Assembly: GCF_014284275.1 (NCBI RefSeq)
Contig: NZ_JACOFU010000001.1
Coordinates: forward strand, 868,001-932,000
Length of the DNA: 64,000 bases
Direction: 5' to 3'
DNA from: Affinundibacterium amnicola
GTDB lineage: Bacteria > Pseudomonadota > Gammaproteobacteria > Burkholderiales > Burkholderiaceae_D
Each line of letters begins with the position of its first letter. Position 1 is the stretch's first letter. Below, in pieces: positions 51,002-60,467 of the stretch. The notes under the pieces were generated by a model. The model saw only the letters and a list, made by a program, of their open reading frames with translations, was not told the origin of the DNA and made no database searches. Position numbers and translations under genes: made by a program.

Positions 51002-51982
51002 ATGAACCACCTAGGGACATTAACTCCAGTTGATAAGGAACAAATTAAACTTGGGCATGCATTACCAAAGGCAATTTTAGATGCTTGGGGAAATACTATG
51101 CACGACGCTGGAGCAGTCATTACCAGCTTGGACGAATTTAATCAGATTATTGAAGATGGTTATGTAGAGCAATCATCGCCAGATATACCTCCCGAAAATT
51201 CAAAACCACTTCCAAAAGCAAGCCAGGCAAATTCTTTTTCACAGCCAACAGCAAAAACGAATACACAACTTGATCCCGTCTTATCGCCCGCTGTTGCGGA
51301 CCAAAACACTAACAATACTGACTTAAACAAAGAGTCAGTAATGCTTGATTTAGATAGCGTACGTTGGCATGTTGGAGAAACTTTTTTTCTACAAGTTCAC
51401 GATAATCCATCACTTCGCTACACTGTAAAGCTGATCGGTTATGTAAAAAATCAATCGATTCTAGTGACATCACCAAAAATTGATGGTCGCGGAGCGCTCA
51501 TTCGAGACGGGCAAACATTCATCGTACGCGCATTTCCAGGTAAGAAGGCATATGCATTCACCGCGTCAGCATTGAAATCAGTCTACACACCACATGCCTA
51601 TCTGCACTTGTCATATCCAAAAATCGTTCGCTGCACAGCGATTCGCAAAAGCTCACGAGCGATAGTCAAAATCATCGCATCAATCACGATAGGTGATCCT
51701 GAACAAACCGCAGCAGCTGTGCTGAGCGACATCAGCATGGGAGGCACTTCCGGGTTGATTAAAAACCAGGTCGGCAAAAAAAATGATACCGGAGTTATTA
51801 AGTTTAAGGTAACTACCGCTGGTGAAGATGCGTATTTAAGTTTACCCATTGTCATTAGATCAATCGTCGAAACGGAGAACTCAAAAGAGTTTCGTTATGG
51901 ATTTGAGTTTGTAGAGATGCCTACACAATCAAAAATCATCTTGTCGTCTTTCGTACATCAAACACTCGCTGAAATCGAGTAA
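51002..51982 (+). CDS. PilZ-domain cyclic-di-GMP-binding protein (YcgR-like flagellar brake)
   Basis: A 326-residue protein. Residues 1-112 are polar and Pro/Gln/Asn-rich, with no fold seen. About 113-205 is the YcgR N-terminal (PilZN) type (ILVTSPKIDGRGALIRDGQTF); PilZ follows with R215-X3-R219 (RKSSR) and D243-I-S-M-G-G, the two c-di-GMP binding motifs, both kept. It could lower motility when the nucleotide is high; flagellar genes are not in the window except cheV. Confidence 0.85.
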   Translation: MNHLGTLTPVDKEQIKLGHALPKAILDAWGNTMHDAGAVITSLDEFNQIIEDGYVEQSSPDIPPENSKPLPKASQANSFSQPTAKTNTQLDPVLSPAVADQNTNNTDLNKESVMLDLDSVRWHVGETFFLQVHDNPSLRYTVKLIGYVKNQSILVTSPKIDGRGALIRDGQTFIVRAFPGKKAYAFTASALKSVYTPHAYLHLSYPKIVRCTAIRKSSRAIVKIIASITIGDPEQTAAAVLSDISMGGTSGLIKNQVGKKNDTGVIKFKVTTAGEDAYLSLPIVIRSIVETENSKEFRYGFEFVEMPTQSKIILSSFVHQTLAEIE

Positions 51983-52093
51983 AAACTATCAGAACCAATA
52001 TAGATCGGCCAGACTTCATCGCAGATAGCGTCACCTTAAGGGCGACTACTTGGAAATATCATTATTCATGCTGAAATTTGCAAGGAATGCAAT

Positions 52094-54556
52094 ATGATTA
52101 CTCTACAAAAACTAAGTCGCAATCATTTCTTTACTGCACTTTGCGTCATTTTATTGACCGCATGCAGCGATCCGACTAGTGAACAAAAATCACTGAATCC
52201 AACCCCCATAAAGTATCAAGCACCGCCTATCGTCGGTACTAGCATTGCCAGCTTTAACGGTCCGCGATCAAACTACACGGTCACCATCGGCACTAGCGAA
52301 ATTAAAGTAATCGATAATGTCGGAAACGATGGGGATATTCGACTAGCCACCAGCATTCAACTACTCAATTTTAGTGATATTTCAATCAACCTGACGATTC
52401 CAGTCAAGGCAAAAACCATTACAGAAGTAGAACTAAGCGCGTTAATAGAACTCTACATTGCCTATTTTAATCGTGTCCCCGATGCAGAAGGCCTGAGTTA
52501 TTGGATTGATAGATTCAAGGCTGGAATGTCTCTGAATGAAATTGGTGAATCATTCTACTCTGCCGCAATTTTTTACTCAGCTCAAACTGGATACTCCGCT
52601 TCGTTAACGAATAATGAATTCGTTAAAATCATTTATAAAAACGTCCTAGGAAGACCAAATCCAGATCAAAGTGGCTTGGACTATTGGACTCAGCGATTAG
52701 ATAATGGAGAAGCGACCCGAGGAACCTTGATACACACCATGCTCGATGCAGCTCACACTTACAAAGGTGATGCAAATTTTGGATGGGTTGCACAACTGAT
52801 AGAAAATAAAACAATTGTCAGTAAAGATTTCGCCATAACCAAGGGCATTAGCTATATCAGTCCAAGCGACTCCATTACCAAAGGTATGTCGATCGCTGCG
52901 ACAATTACTCCCAATGATATCAGCGTCGCGAATGGCCTTATTGACGCTTTAATTGGAGTATCTAATACTGATGTTGTTCAACCATCAGCAGCACAAGCAG
53001 CAAGATTTCTACATCAAAGTACATTTGGTGCAAACAATGCGGCTATTACAAACTTAAGCAACTTGGGATTTAGAAATTGGATTAATACTCAATTTATCGC
53101 ACCACAAACTTTGCACCGACATTATATGGATTCAGTAGCGGCCACTTTGCCACGAGGTCTGAGCGATTTGAATCAAAACCACTTCTTTGAATCGTTTTGG
53201 CAGCAAGTAGTAAAAGGTGACGATCAATTACGACAACGGGTTAGTTTTGCGCTATCACAAATTATGGTTGTATCCTTTCAAGACAGCACCGTGGCGAACT
53301 ACCCACGCGGCGTTGCAAGTTATTACGATACCTTAAATACCCACGCATTTACGAATTTTCGTGAATTACTTGAGGCTGTAAGCCTACATCCGATGATGGG
53401 AATTTACCTGACATCTTTACGCAATCAGAAAGAATCAGGTACCCGCATACCTGATGAAAATTATGCACGTGAAGTAATGCAGCTATTTACAACCGGACTG
53501 TACAAACTTAACCAAGATGGCAGCTATGTGATTGAAAATGGCAGACCCGTAGAAACCTATAATAATGCAGACATCAGCGGGCTTGCTAAGGTGTTTACTG
53601 GCTGGAGTTGGGCGGGCCCAGACAAAACAAGCAATCGTTTTTATGGTGGATCTGCGGATGTCAACCGTGATTGGCAGCCTATGCAAAGCTATCCAAGCTT
53701 CCATTCGACTAGCCCTAAATCCTTTATTGGAATAACGATTCCAAATCAAGCACCAGCGAATCCTGAAGCAAGCCTCAAGATTGCTTTAGATGCATTATTT
53801 AACCACCCAAATGTCGCTCCGTTTATCGGCAAACAGCTTATCCAGCGATTAGTCACCAGCAATCCTAGCCCTCAGTATATTGCGAGAGTATCAGCCGCGT
53901 TTAACAATAATGGACAAGGAGTGCGTGGTGACATGAAAGCAGTCATTAAAGCCATATTACTTGACGTCGAAGCGCGAAATGATCCCTCTTTAGGAAATGC
54001 TGGCGTCGGAAAATTACGTGAGCCAATTTTAAGACTCGCGAATTGGTTACGTGCCTTTGGAGCGAAATCTACATCGGGTTTTTATCGCATAACCAGTCTC
54101 GATGATCCCTTATCTGGCTTAGGGCAAACCCCAATGCGTTCACCATCGGTATTTAATTTCTATCGACCTGGCTATGTGCCACCCAATTCAAGTATTGCAA
54201 GCGCACAATTAGTCTCACCAGAAATGCAGATTACTGCCGAAACTTCCGTGGTTGGCTATCTGAATTTTATGCGCGATACAATTGCCAATGGCACTGGTAG
54301 TAGTCGCGATGTCAAAGGTGATTACGCAAGTTTGGCTGCATTAGCCACAACGCCAGATCAACTGCTCGATAAAGTCAATTTATTACTGATGGCAAATCAA
54401 ATGAGCAGTACCTTGCGTGGGCAGATTATTGCAGCAGTCAATTCAATCGCAATTCCCACGACAACGCAAACAGCAATCGATACAGCCAAACTCAATCGTG
54501 TCTATATGAGCATCTATCTGACGATGGCATCCCCAGAATATCTGGTACAAAAATAA
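52094..54556 (+). CDS. Lipoprotein with DUF4214 repeats and DUF1800
   Basis: An 820-residue exported protein. Signal with lipobox LLTAC (acylated Cys24). About 100-225: two DUF4214-type units (LYIAYFNRVPDAEGLSYWIDR; KNVLGRPNPDQSGLDYWTQR). About 295-815: DUF1800 (AARFLHQSTFGAN, then NYAREVMQLFTTGLYKLNQDG, FTGWSWAG, PFIGKQLIQRLVTSNPSPQYI, SVFNFYRPGYVPP). DUF1800 proteins are nearly always followed by a DUF1501 gene, here 10 bases on; their function is unknown. DUF4214 in front is worth noting. Confidence 0.86.
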   Translation: MITLQKLSRNHFFTALCVILLTACSDPTSEQKSLNPTPIKYQAPPIVGTSIASFNGPRSNYTVTIGTSEIKVIDNVGNDGDIRLATSIQLLNFSDISINLTIPVKAKTITEVELSALIELYIAYFNRVPDAEGLSYWIDRFKAGMSLNEIGESFYSAAIFYSAQTGYSASLTNNEFVKIIYKNVLGRPNPDQSGLDYWTQRLDNGEATRGTLIHTMLDAAHTYKGDANFGWVAQLIENKTIVSKDFAITKGISYISPSDSITKGMSIAATITPNDISVANGLIDALIGVSNTDVVQPSAAQAARFLHQSTFGANNAAITNLSNLGFRNWINTQFIAPQTLHRHYMDSVAATLPRGLSDLNQNHFFESFWQQVVKGDDQLRQRVSFALSQIMVVSFQDSTVANYPRGVASYYDTLNTHAFTNFRELLEAVSLHPMMGIYLTSLRNQKESGTRIPDENYAREVMQLFTTGLYKLNQDGSYVIENGRPVETYNNADISGLAKVFTGWSWAGPDKTSNRFYGGSADVNRDWQPMQSYPSFHSTSPKSFIGITIPNQAPANPEASLKIALDALFNHPNVAPFIGKQLIQRLVTSNPSPQYIARVSAAFNNNGQGVRGDMKAVIKAILLDVEARNDPSLGNAGVGKLREPILRLANWLRAFGAKSTSGFYRITSLDDPLSGLGQTPMRSPSVFNFYRPGYVPPNSSIASAQLVSPEMQITAETSVVGYLNFMRDTIANGTGSSRDVKGDYASLAALATTPDQLLDKVNLLLMANQMSSTLRGQIIAAVNSIAIPTTTQTAIDTAKLNRVYMSIYLTMASPEYLVQK

Positions 54557-54566
54557 GGATAGCGCT

Positions 54567-56012
54567 ATGTCAAATTTTAACGTATCCAGACGAGAATTTA
54601 TGCGCATCTCGTCCCTGCTTGGCTCCGCTGGAGCATTTGGTGTTGCTACCCCATTTGCGATCAATCTAGCCACAGTTGCATCTGCCGCGGCACAAAGTAA
54701 TGTCAGCGACTACAAAGCCTTAGTTTGTTTATTTTTATATGGCGCAAACGATCACGCAAATACCGTCTTAGCTACCGACAGCGAGTCATGGAACCAATAC
54801 CAAAGCGTCCGCACGACCAATGAAGCGGGTTCTATCGCCTTACCGGCAGTGGGCGCGACCGGTGGCGTGTTACCAATCACACCAAATACGACGCAAAGTG
54901 GACGTAGCTTTGCTTTGCACCCGGCCATGCCAGAATTAAGAAATCTCTTTAATGCTGGTCGTGCTGCCATTATTGCGAATGTCGGTCCGCTCCTAACCCC
55001 AACTACACTGACGCAATATAAAGCCGCCAGTGTTCCCTTACCGCCCAAACTATTCTCGCACAATGATCAACAATCTCTGTGGCAAGCATATGCGCCTGAA
55101 GGTGCTGCTTATGGATGGGGTGGTCGCATGGGGGATCTGCTTGCGGCAAATAATAGTAATCCTATTTTCACAGCGATTTCAGCATCTGGAAATGCCGTGT
55201 TTTTATCTGGCAGAACTATTAAACAATATCAAGTCGGTTCGTCAGGCGCAGTCGCCATCTCAGGTTTAACTGGTAGTTTGTATGGCTCCACCATGGCAGG
55301 CAGCACCTTGCGCAATATCATTAGTGGCGACACTAATAATTATTTTCAAAAAGAGCACGCAGCAACGACTAGTCGGGCGATCGCCGCGCAAAGCATGTTA
55401 GCGCCAGCGATGGCTGCGGCTGGCCCTACGGGAATTCCTAATCCTAGCCAGTACACGAATCCAAATACCGGAGCGCTAGCTAACAATGCCCTAGCGGTTC
55501 AACTACAAACAGTTGCCAGAATTATTGCTGGGCGCAATGCATTAGGTGCTAAACGCCAGGTATTTTTTGTTAGTTTGGGTGGGTTCGATACGCACGATTC
55601 GCAACGCACACAACAAGCAGATTTATTGGCTCGAGTGTCTCATGCGATCGCCTACTTTGATACAACGATGGCAAATGTGATGGGGACTGACTTGCGTCAG
55701 CAAGTTAGCTTGTTTACGGCGTCCGATTTCGGGCGCACATTTACCAGCAACGGCGATGGTACAGATCACGGCTGGGGATCGCACCACTTTATCGTCGGCG
55801 GTGCAGTAAAAGGAAAGAACATCTACGGCACATTCCCTGTCACGGGTTTAAAACATACACTAGATGTGGGTTCCGGCAGTCTATTGCCACAATTTTCAGT
55901 AGATCAATATGGTGCGACTTTGGGGACTTGGTTTGGACTCAGCCCTAGCCAAATTAATGACGTCTTCCCGAATATCGTTAATTTTAGCAATCGAAATCTA
56001 GGATTTATTTAA
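54567..56012 (+). CDS. Tat-exported DUF1501 protein (sulfatase-like)
   Basis: A 481-residue protein. A twin-arginine signal SRREFMRI (residues 7-14) followed by a hydrophobic Ala-rich stretch ending SAAAQ points to folded export. The body is DUF1501, an alkaline-phosphatase/sulfatase-like fold: LVCLFLYGANDHANT, FSHNDQQSLW, FVSLGGFDTHDSQ, TASDFGRTF and DHGWGSHHFIVGG, with Asp/His residues apt to bind metal. Function unproven. An operon with the DUF1800 gene (10-base gap). Confidence 0.88.
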   Translation: MSNFNVSRREFMRISSLLGSAGAFGVATPFAINLATVASAAAQSNVSDYKALVCLFLYGANDHANTVLATDSESWNQYQSVRTTNEAGSIALPAVGATGGVLPITPNTTQSGRSFALHPAMPELRNLFNAGRAAIIANVGPLLTPTTLTQYKAASVPLPPKLFSHNDQQSLWQAYAPEGAAYGWGGRMGDLLAANNSNPIFTAISASGNAVFLSGRTIKQYQVGSSGAVAISGLTGSLYGSTMAGSTLRNIISGDTNNYFQKEHAATTSRAIAAQSMLAPAMAAAGPTGIPNPSQYTNPNTGALANNALAVQLQTVARIIAGRNALGAKRQVFFVSLGGFDTHDSQRTQQADLLARVSHAIAYFDTTMANVMGTDLRQQVSLFTASDFGRTFTSNGDGTDHGWGSHHFIVGGAVKGKNIYGTFPVTGLKHTLDVGSGSLLPQFSVDQYGATLGTWFGLSPSQINDVFPNIVNFSNRNLGFI

Positions 56013-56022
56013 TGCAGATGTT

Positions 56023-56063
56023 AAAAAGCAGCATCAGGCACATGCGCTGACGCTGCTTTTTTA
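56023..56063 (+). terminator. Terminator after the DUF1501 gene
   Basis: AAAAAGCAGC(A)TCAG pairs with CTGA(C)GCTGCTTTTTT around GCACATGCG (56023-56062), ending in six T. One internal mismatch. Confidence 0.85.
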
Positions 56064-56119
56064 TTCAAAACCTGGATTGCACAGGGATCAGATATGATTT
56101 AGTAGCCGCTATCTCGCTA

Positions 56120-56686
56120 TCACGTCTTTGGTAGCGTCACACCCACCTGCCCTTGATATTTACCTCCGCGGTCCTTATAAGAGGTTTCGCAAATTTCATC
56201 GCTTTCAAAGAACAAAACCTGTGCACATCCTTCACCCGCATAAATCTTTGCTGGCAATGGTGTTGTATTAGAAAATTCTAAGGTCACATAACCTTCCCAC
56301 TCAGGTTCAAACGGTGTGACATTCACGATAATGCCGCAACGTGCATAAGTTGATTTGCCGAGGCAAATCGTTAATACACTGCGTGGAATACGGAAGTACT
56401 CTATGGTGCGTGCCAAAGCAAAAGAATTGGGCGGAATAATACAGACATCACCTTTGAAATCGACAAAAGATTTTTCATCAAAATTCTTAGGATCGACGAT
56501 CGTGCTATTAATATTTGTAAATATCTTAAATTCATCTGCGCAACGAATATCGTAGCCATAAGATGACGTACCGTAGCTAACAATTTTCTGGCCATTTTCA
56601 TGGCGCACCTGATCAGGAGCAAACGGCTCAATCATGCCATGCTGTTCTGCCATGCGGCGTATCCATTTATCTGACTTAATGCTCAT
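56120..56686 (-). CDS. dcd: dCTP deaminase
   Basis: A 188-residue trimeric enzyme turning dCTP into dUTP for dTTP synthesis. Seen: [36 protein letters not shown] with catalytic Glu, [16 protein letters not shown] and KYQGQ. Standard length. It follows xdhC on the same strand with a gap of 103 bases. Confidence 0.97.
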   Translation of the reverse strand: MSIKSDKWIRRMAEQHGMIEPFAPDQVRHENGQKIVSYGTSSYGYDIRCADEFKIFTNINSTIVDPKNFDEKSFVDFKGDVCIIPPNSFALARTIEYFRIPRSVLTICLGKSTYARCGIIVNVTPFEPEWEGYVTLEFSNTTPLPAKIYAGEGCAQVLFFESDEICETSYKDRGGKYQGQVGVTLPKT

Positions 56687-56789
56687 GATAATTTGTGCTT
56701 TCTTAGTTTTTTTCGTAAGTCTGAATTTTACGTCAAAACTAGCTTAAGAATCGCCTTTGTGAAGGCATTTTCCATGGAAATCTTGATTT

Positions 56790-57824
56790 TCAAACGCTGC
56801 AACCACCAAGATTCTCGCTGCTAGCCTGTTGTTTCGCAAACGCAATTTGATTTTCTTTGATGACTGGCACTTTATTTTTAATCGCTGTCATTTCTGCCAA
56901 AATTGAAATCGCAATTTCTGCTGGGGTTTTACTACCAATGTACAAACCAATAGGCCCATGTAGTTGTTCGATCTGCGCTGCACTCAAATCGAGCTCCAAC
57001 AGGCGTTGCTTGCGCTTAGCATTATTGGCTCGGGAGCCAATTGCCCCCACATAAAACGCTGGAGACCTTAAGGCTTCCATTAAGGCCATGTCGTCTAATT
57101 TAGGGTCATGGGTCAATGCCACTACGGCACTGCGAGAATCCAGTTGCATCGCGATCACCGTATCATCTGGCATCTCGTGAACTAATTGCACGCCATCAAC
57201 TTGCCAGCCCTCACGATATTCCTCACGAGGATCGCAGACCGTCACTTGATAATCCATACCAAGCGCAATACTTGCCAAGAATCTTGATAATTGTCCGGCA
57301 CCAATGATCAACAAGCGCCAACGCGGCCCGTGAATAGTCCTTAAATGCGTTTCACTGATCGTGAGCACTTCATTCGTTTCCGCCTGACGCAATACCACTG
57401 AGCCATCTTGCAAATTCAATTCACGCGCCACTAGTTCATGTCGCGACAAACGTGCCAATAGCGTACTTATCTGACTATCTGTACCATCTGCACGATCTAC
57501 AAATAATGGCTCAATCGCCAATTGTATAGTGCCACCACATGGCAAACCGAATCGGTGCGCCTCATCTGCGGTAATACCGTAGGTCACAATCTCAGGCAAT
57601 TGCCGCACGCACCCTTCTCTTTGCACCCGAGCGATCAGGTCATCTTCAATACATCCGCCCGAAACAGATCCAACTACCTGCCCATTTTCGGCAATCGCCA
57701 GCATCGCGCCCTCTGGCCTAGGGCTTGATCCCCATGTCTTCACCACCGTCACTAATTCACAACGCTGACCAGCCTGTAACCACTGTTCACAAGTTTTTAA
57801 AACTTCTAAATCAATGCTATCCAT
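56790..57824 (-). CDS. XdhC/CoxF-family protein without a nearby molybdoenzyme
   Basis: A 344-residue protein. N-terminal XdhC domain (TWGSSPRPEGAMLAI, GSVSGGCIEDDLI), then a Rossmann-like XdhC_C domain (LLIIGAGQLSRFLASIA, VCDPREEY, ALTHDPKLDD, YVGAIGSRANNAKR, IGLYIGSKTPAEIAISILAEM). The family inserts or sulfurates molybdenum cofactor into xanthine dehydrogenase-type enzymes. No xdhA, xdhB or coxL-like gene is here. Confidence 0.9.
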   Translation of the reverse strand: MDSIDLEVLKTCEQWLQAGQRCELVTVVKTWGSSPRPEGAMLAIAENGQVVGSVSGGCIEDDLIARVQREGCVRQLPEIVTYGITADEAHRFGLPCGGTIQLAIEPLFVDRADGTDSQISTLLARLSRHELVARELNLQDGSVVLRQAETNEVLTISETHLRTIHGPRWRLLIIGAGQLSRFLASIALGMDYQVTVCDPREEYREGWQVDGVQLVHEMPDDTVIAMQLDSRSAVVALTHDPKLDDMALMEALRSPAFYVGAIGSRANNAKRKQRLLELDLSAAQIEQLHGPIGLYIGSKTPAEIAISILAEMTAIKNKVPVIKENQIAFAKQQASSENLGGCSV

Positions 57825-57900
57825 AAATTGTATTTTCTCTTATTTTTCTCACGGTTAAGTGAAGTCAATGGCATGGAGCAACAACGAAAAATGACACTTT

Positions 57901-58758
57901 TTATTCAATTTCAGTAAACCGTTGCACCACTTTTCCGGCAACAGCAATCATTTCAAAAAATACCGACTTCGGCCTGATCCACAAACTACCATCGGGTGCG
58001 CGATACACAATTGCTGGCTGCAAATCCGCTTCTTGAGTTGCCTCACAAACCAATTCATAGATACCACCTTTGTAATGCCGATAGCGTACGGTGTTTACTC
58101 CTGCAGACCGCTTTACTTTAGTCGAAAGCTTTGCATGCGCACCTTGCACATGCTCATGCAAGAATGCAGGAACTTTTGCTGCAGCCAGTTTATTAATTTG
58201 ACCAAACAAAGCTGGGTAGACAATCGGCACTTGATGCTGATGCTGGAGGTGAGACGCAATATGCAATAATAAGTTCGCCGCTACTTCCGCATCAGCCTCG
58301 GCTCTATGCGCCTTGCCTTTAAAGCGCAATCCTAAATCTGTAGCCAAGGGGCCCAAAGAATAACTCGACTTACCAGGCAAAACACGTCGCGCCAATTTCA
58401 CGGAACAAATCGTACCTCGGTGGCGCGTGCTTAAGCCCAAACGCTGGGCTTCTGCAAACAAAAATTTCTCATCAAAACTGGCATTGTGCGCGGCTAAGTA
58501 ATCACCACCGATAAAGTCCAATAGTGCTGGCATTACCTCAGTTACAGAAGGCGCCTGATTGACCATTGCTTGTGTAATGCCAGTCAATTGCGTAATGAAA
58601 GCAGGGATTCTGACATTACAATTAATCAGCGTGACATAACGATCGACAATTTCACCACCCTGTATTCGCAACGCAGCGACTTCAGTGATGCGATCACCTT
58701 GATCAGGACTCATGCCGGTGGTTTCAAAGTCAATCATCACTATGGGTTCTGCTAACAT
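57901..58758 (-). CDS. DnaQ-family 3'-5' exonuclease
   Basis: A 285-residue protein. Exonuclease motifs DFETTG (Asp10, Glu12), AHNASFDEKF and HRAEAD (H-X4-D) in the first ~170 residues, DEDDh class. The C-terminal ~110 residues are separate, ending WIRPKSVFFEMI, not a PolC domain. Possible proofreading or repair nuclease, like polymerase III epsilon paralogues. Divergent from the MFS gene. Confidence 0.87.
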   Translation of the reverse strand: MLAEPIVMIDFETTGMSPDQGDRITEVAALRIQGGEIVDRYVTLINCNVRIPAFITQLTGITQAMVNQAPSVTEVMPALLDFIGGDYLAAHNASFDEKFLFAEAQRLGLSTRHRGTICSVKLARRVLPGKSSYSLGPLATDLGLRFKGKAHRAEADAEVAANLLLHIASHLQHQHQVPIVYPALFGQINKLAAAKVPAFLHEHVQGAHAKLSTKVKRSAGVNTVRYRHYKGGIYELVCEATQEADLQPAIVYRAPDGSLWIRPKSVFFEMIAVAGKVVQRFTEIE

Positions 58759-58989
58759 ATGGCTCTCTAGGCTTTCTATGGTCTGGTATTAACTCAGGTA
58801 TTAACAATTGTTTTCTTCGAGCGCGGGAACTTCTGGATCATTCCGCTACTCAAGCATTCACTTCAAACAGCAAAAGCATGACATGCTGTCTGACATTTGC
58901 TATTGTAATCTGCGTAGTCGTAACAAGTCATAAGGACGGGTAGCGACCAAGAATAACTCTTAGCCATTCTTTTCAAATTTCGTCTTAGC

Positions 58990-60282
58990 ATGCAACAATC
59001 TCCGCAAGCAAACTACCTACAAAGCTGGCTCCTCAGACTGAATAAACTCGTCCCAGCCAACGATTTACTACGTGATTTTGTCTATCGCCGATTATGGACG
59101 TCTATCTTGATCAGCTCATTTGGTGCACAAATTACCTTGCTCGCCTTGCCATTAACTGCGGCTGTGTTATTACATGCGACACCAACACAAATGGGATTAC
59201 TGACCTTCATGGAAATTTTTCCCTATGTATTATTATCTCTCCCCTCAGGAGTCTGGCTAGACCGCGTACGAAAATTACCCGTCTACATTACTGGCGAACT
59301 CGCCATTTCACTCGCCGTCGCCAGTGTTCCTGTCGCTTGGTGGCTTGGCTATCTCAACATGCCTTGGCTATATGTCGTCGGTTTTTTTATCGGCGCGGTC
59401 AACACCACAGCGGGTACAGCGGCGCAAATTGTGCTGACGCAAATTGTGCCACGCGAACGGCTGATTGAAGCCCATGCGAAAAATGCATTGGCAACTTCTG
59501 GCTCAGAAGTTGCTGGCCCCGCGACTGCTGGTGCCTTAATCAAGTTGCTGGGTGCGCCACTCGCGCTACTTGCAGATGCCATCTTGCTACTGACATCGGC
59601 CGCAATCTTACGCAAAATCAAGATTCATGAAGTACGCGAAGTTGCACACGATGCCAATTTCTGGCGCGACTTAAAAGAAGGATTGAAGTTTGTAGCGCAC
59701 AATAAAATCTTAGTTGCCCTAGCACTCACCGTTGGCATCTGGCAGATGGCCTACAACGCGGCACTCGTCGTACAAATTTTATTTGCGACACGCATCTTGG
59801 GGTTATCTGAACACGCAGTAGGTCTTAGCTACGTCTGCATGGGAATTGGCACCGTGTTAGCGAGTATCTATGGCAATCGGGTCAGTAAAAAGCTTGGCCC
59901 TGGCTTATGCATGATACTTGGATTTCTGCTTTGCTCTGCGGGTTGGGGCTTATTGGCTATTGCACCTGCAAATCGTTTCGGTGTAATCGCTTTTGGCATG
60001 ATGCTCATTCTTTTCGCCGTTGGTGGGGTTTTTATTTTTATCAACTTCCTTGCGTTACGACAGGCCGTCACGCCAGAACCTTTATTGGGAAGAATCACCA
60101 GCACGATGCGTTGGCTGACGCTACTACCCGCTGGGCCGGGTGCATTAATTGGTGGCTGGCTTGGAGAATATTGGGGCCTACGTCATACACTCGGCTTCTC
60201 TTGTATTTGTGCCTTGCTATTAGCAATTTTTGCTTGGCGTAATCAGACCATACGTTCAATCAAATCTTTACCGCAGCTATAG
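58990..60282 (+). CDS. MFS transporter
   Basis: A 430-residue protein with about twelve hydrophobic segments. Seen: LPSGVWLDRVRKLPV (the loop 2-3 motif) and the middle NALATSGSEVAGPATAGALI. It resembles the enterobactin-exporter (EntS/MFS_3) type; substrate unknown. The N-terminal ~35 residues are soluble. Single gene. Confidence 0.87.
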   Translation: MQQSPQANYLQSWLLRLNKLVPANDLLRDFVYRRLWTSILISSFGAQITLLALPLTAAVLLHATPTQMGLLTFMEIFPYVLLSLPSGVWLDRVRKLPVYITGELAISLAVASVPVAWWLGYLNMPWLYVVGFFIGAVNTTAGTAAQIVLTQIVPRERLIEAHAKNALATSGSEVAGPATAGALIKLLGAPLALLADAILLLTSAAILRKIKIHEVREVAHDANFWRDLKEGLKFVAHNKILVALALTVGIWQMAYNAALVVQILFATRILGLSEHAVGLSYVCMGIGTVLASIYGNRVSKKLGPGLCMILGFLLCSAGWGLLAIAPANRFGVIAFGMMLILFAVGGVFIFINFLALRQAVTPEPLLGRITSTMRWLTLLPAGPGALIGGWLGEYWGLRHTLGFSCICALLLAIFAWRNQTIRSIKSLPQL

Positions 60283-60467
60283 ACCTCAGCTATAGATAGA
60301 TGTCGCTTGTCGAATAGATGCGACATCAGGCTCAAGTTTATTTGCAAAAATTATACTTATAGAATAAAACACGGGATAATGCAGCCCATCTCATCGACTT
60401 CGCTTTCTCCTGCGAATTTGACTAAGACCAGCAGCATTTTTTAAGAGACGCTTTTCGAAAGATATGT

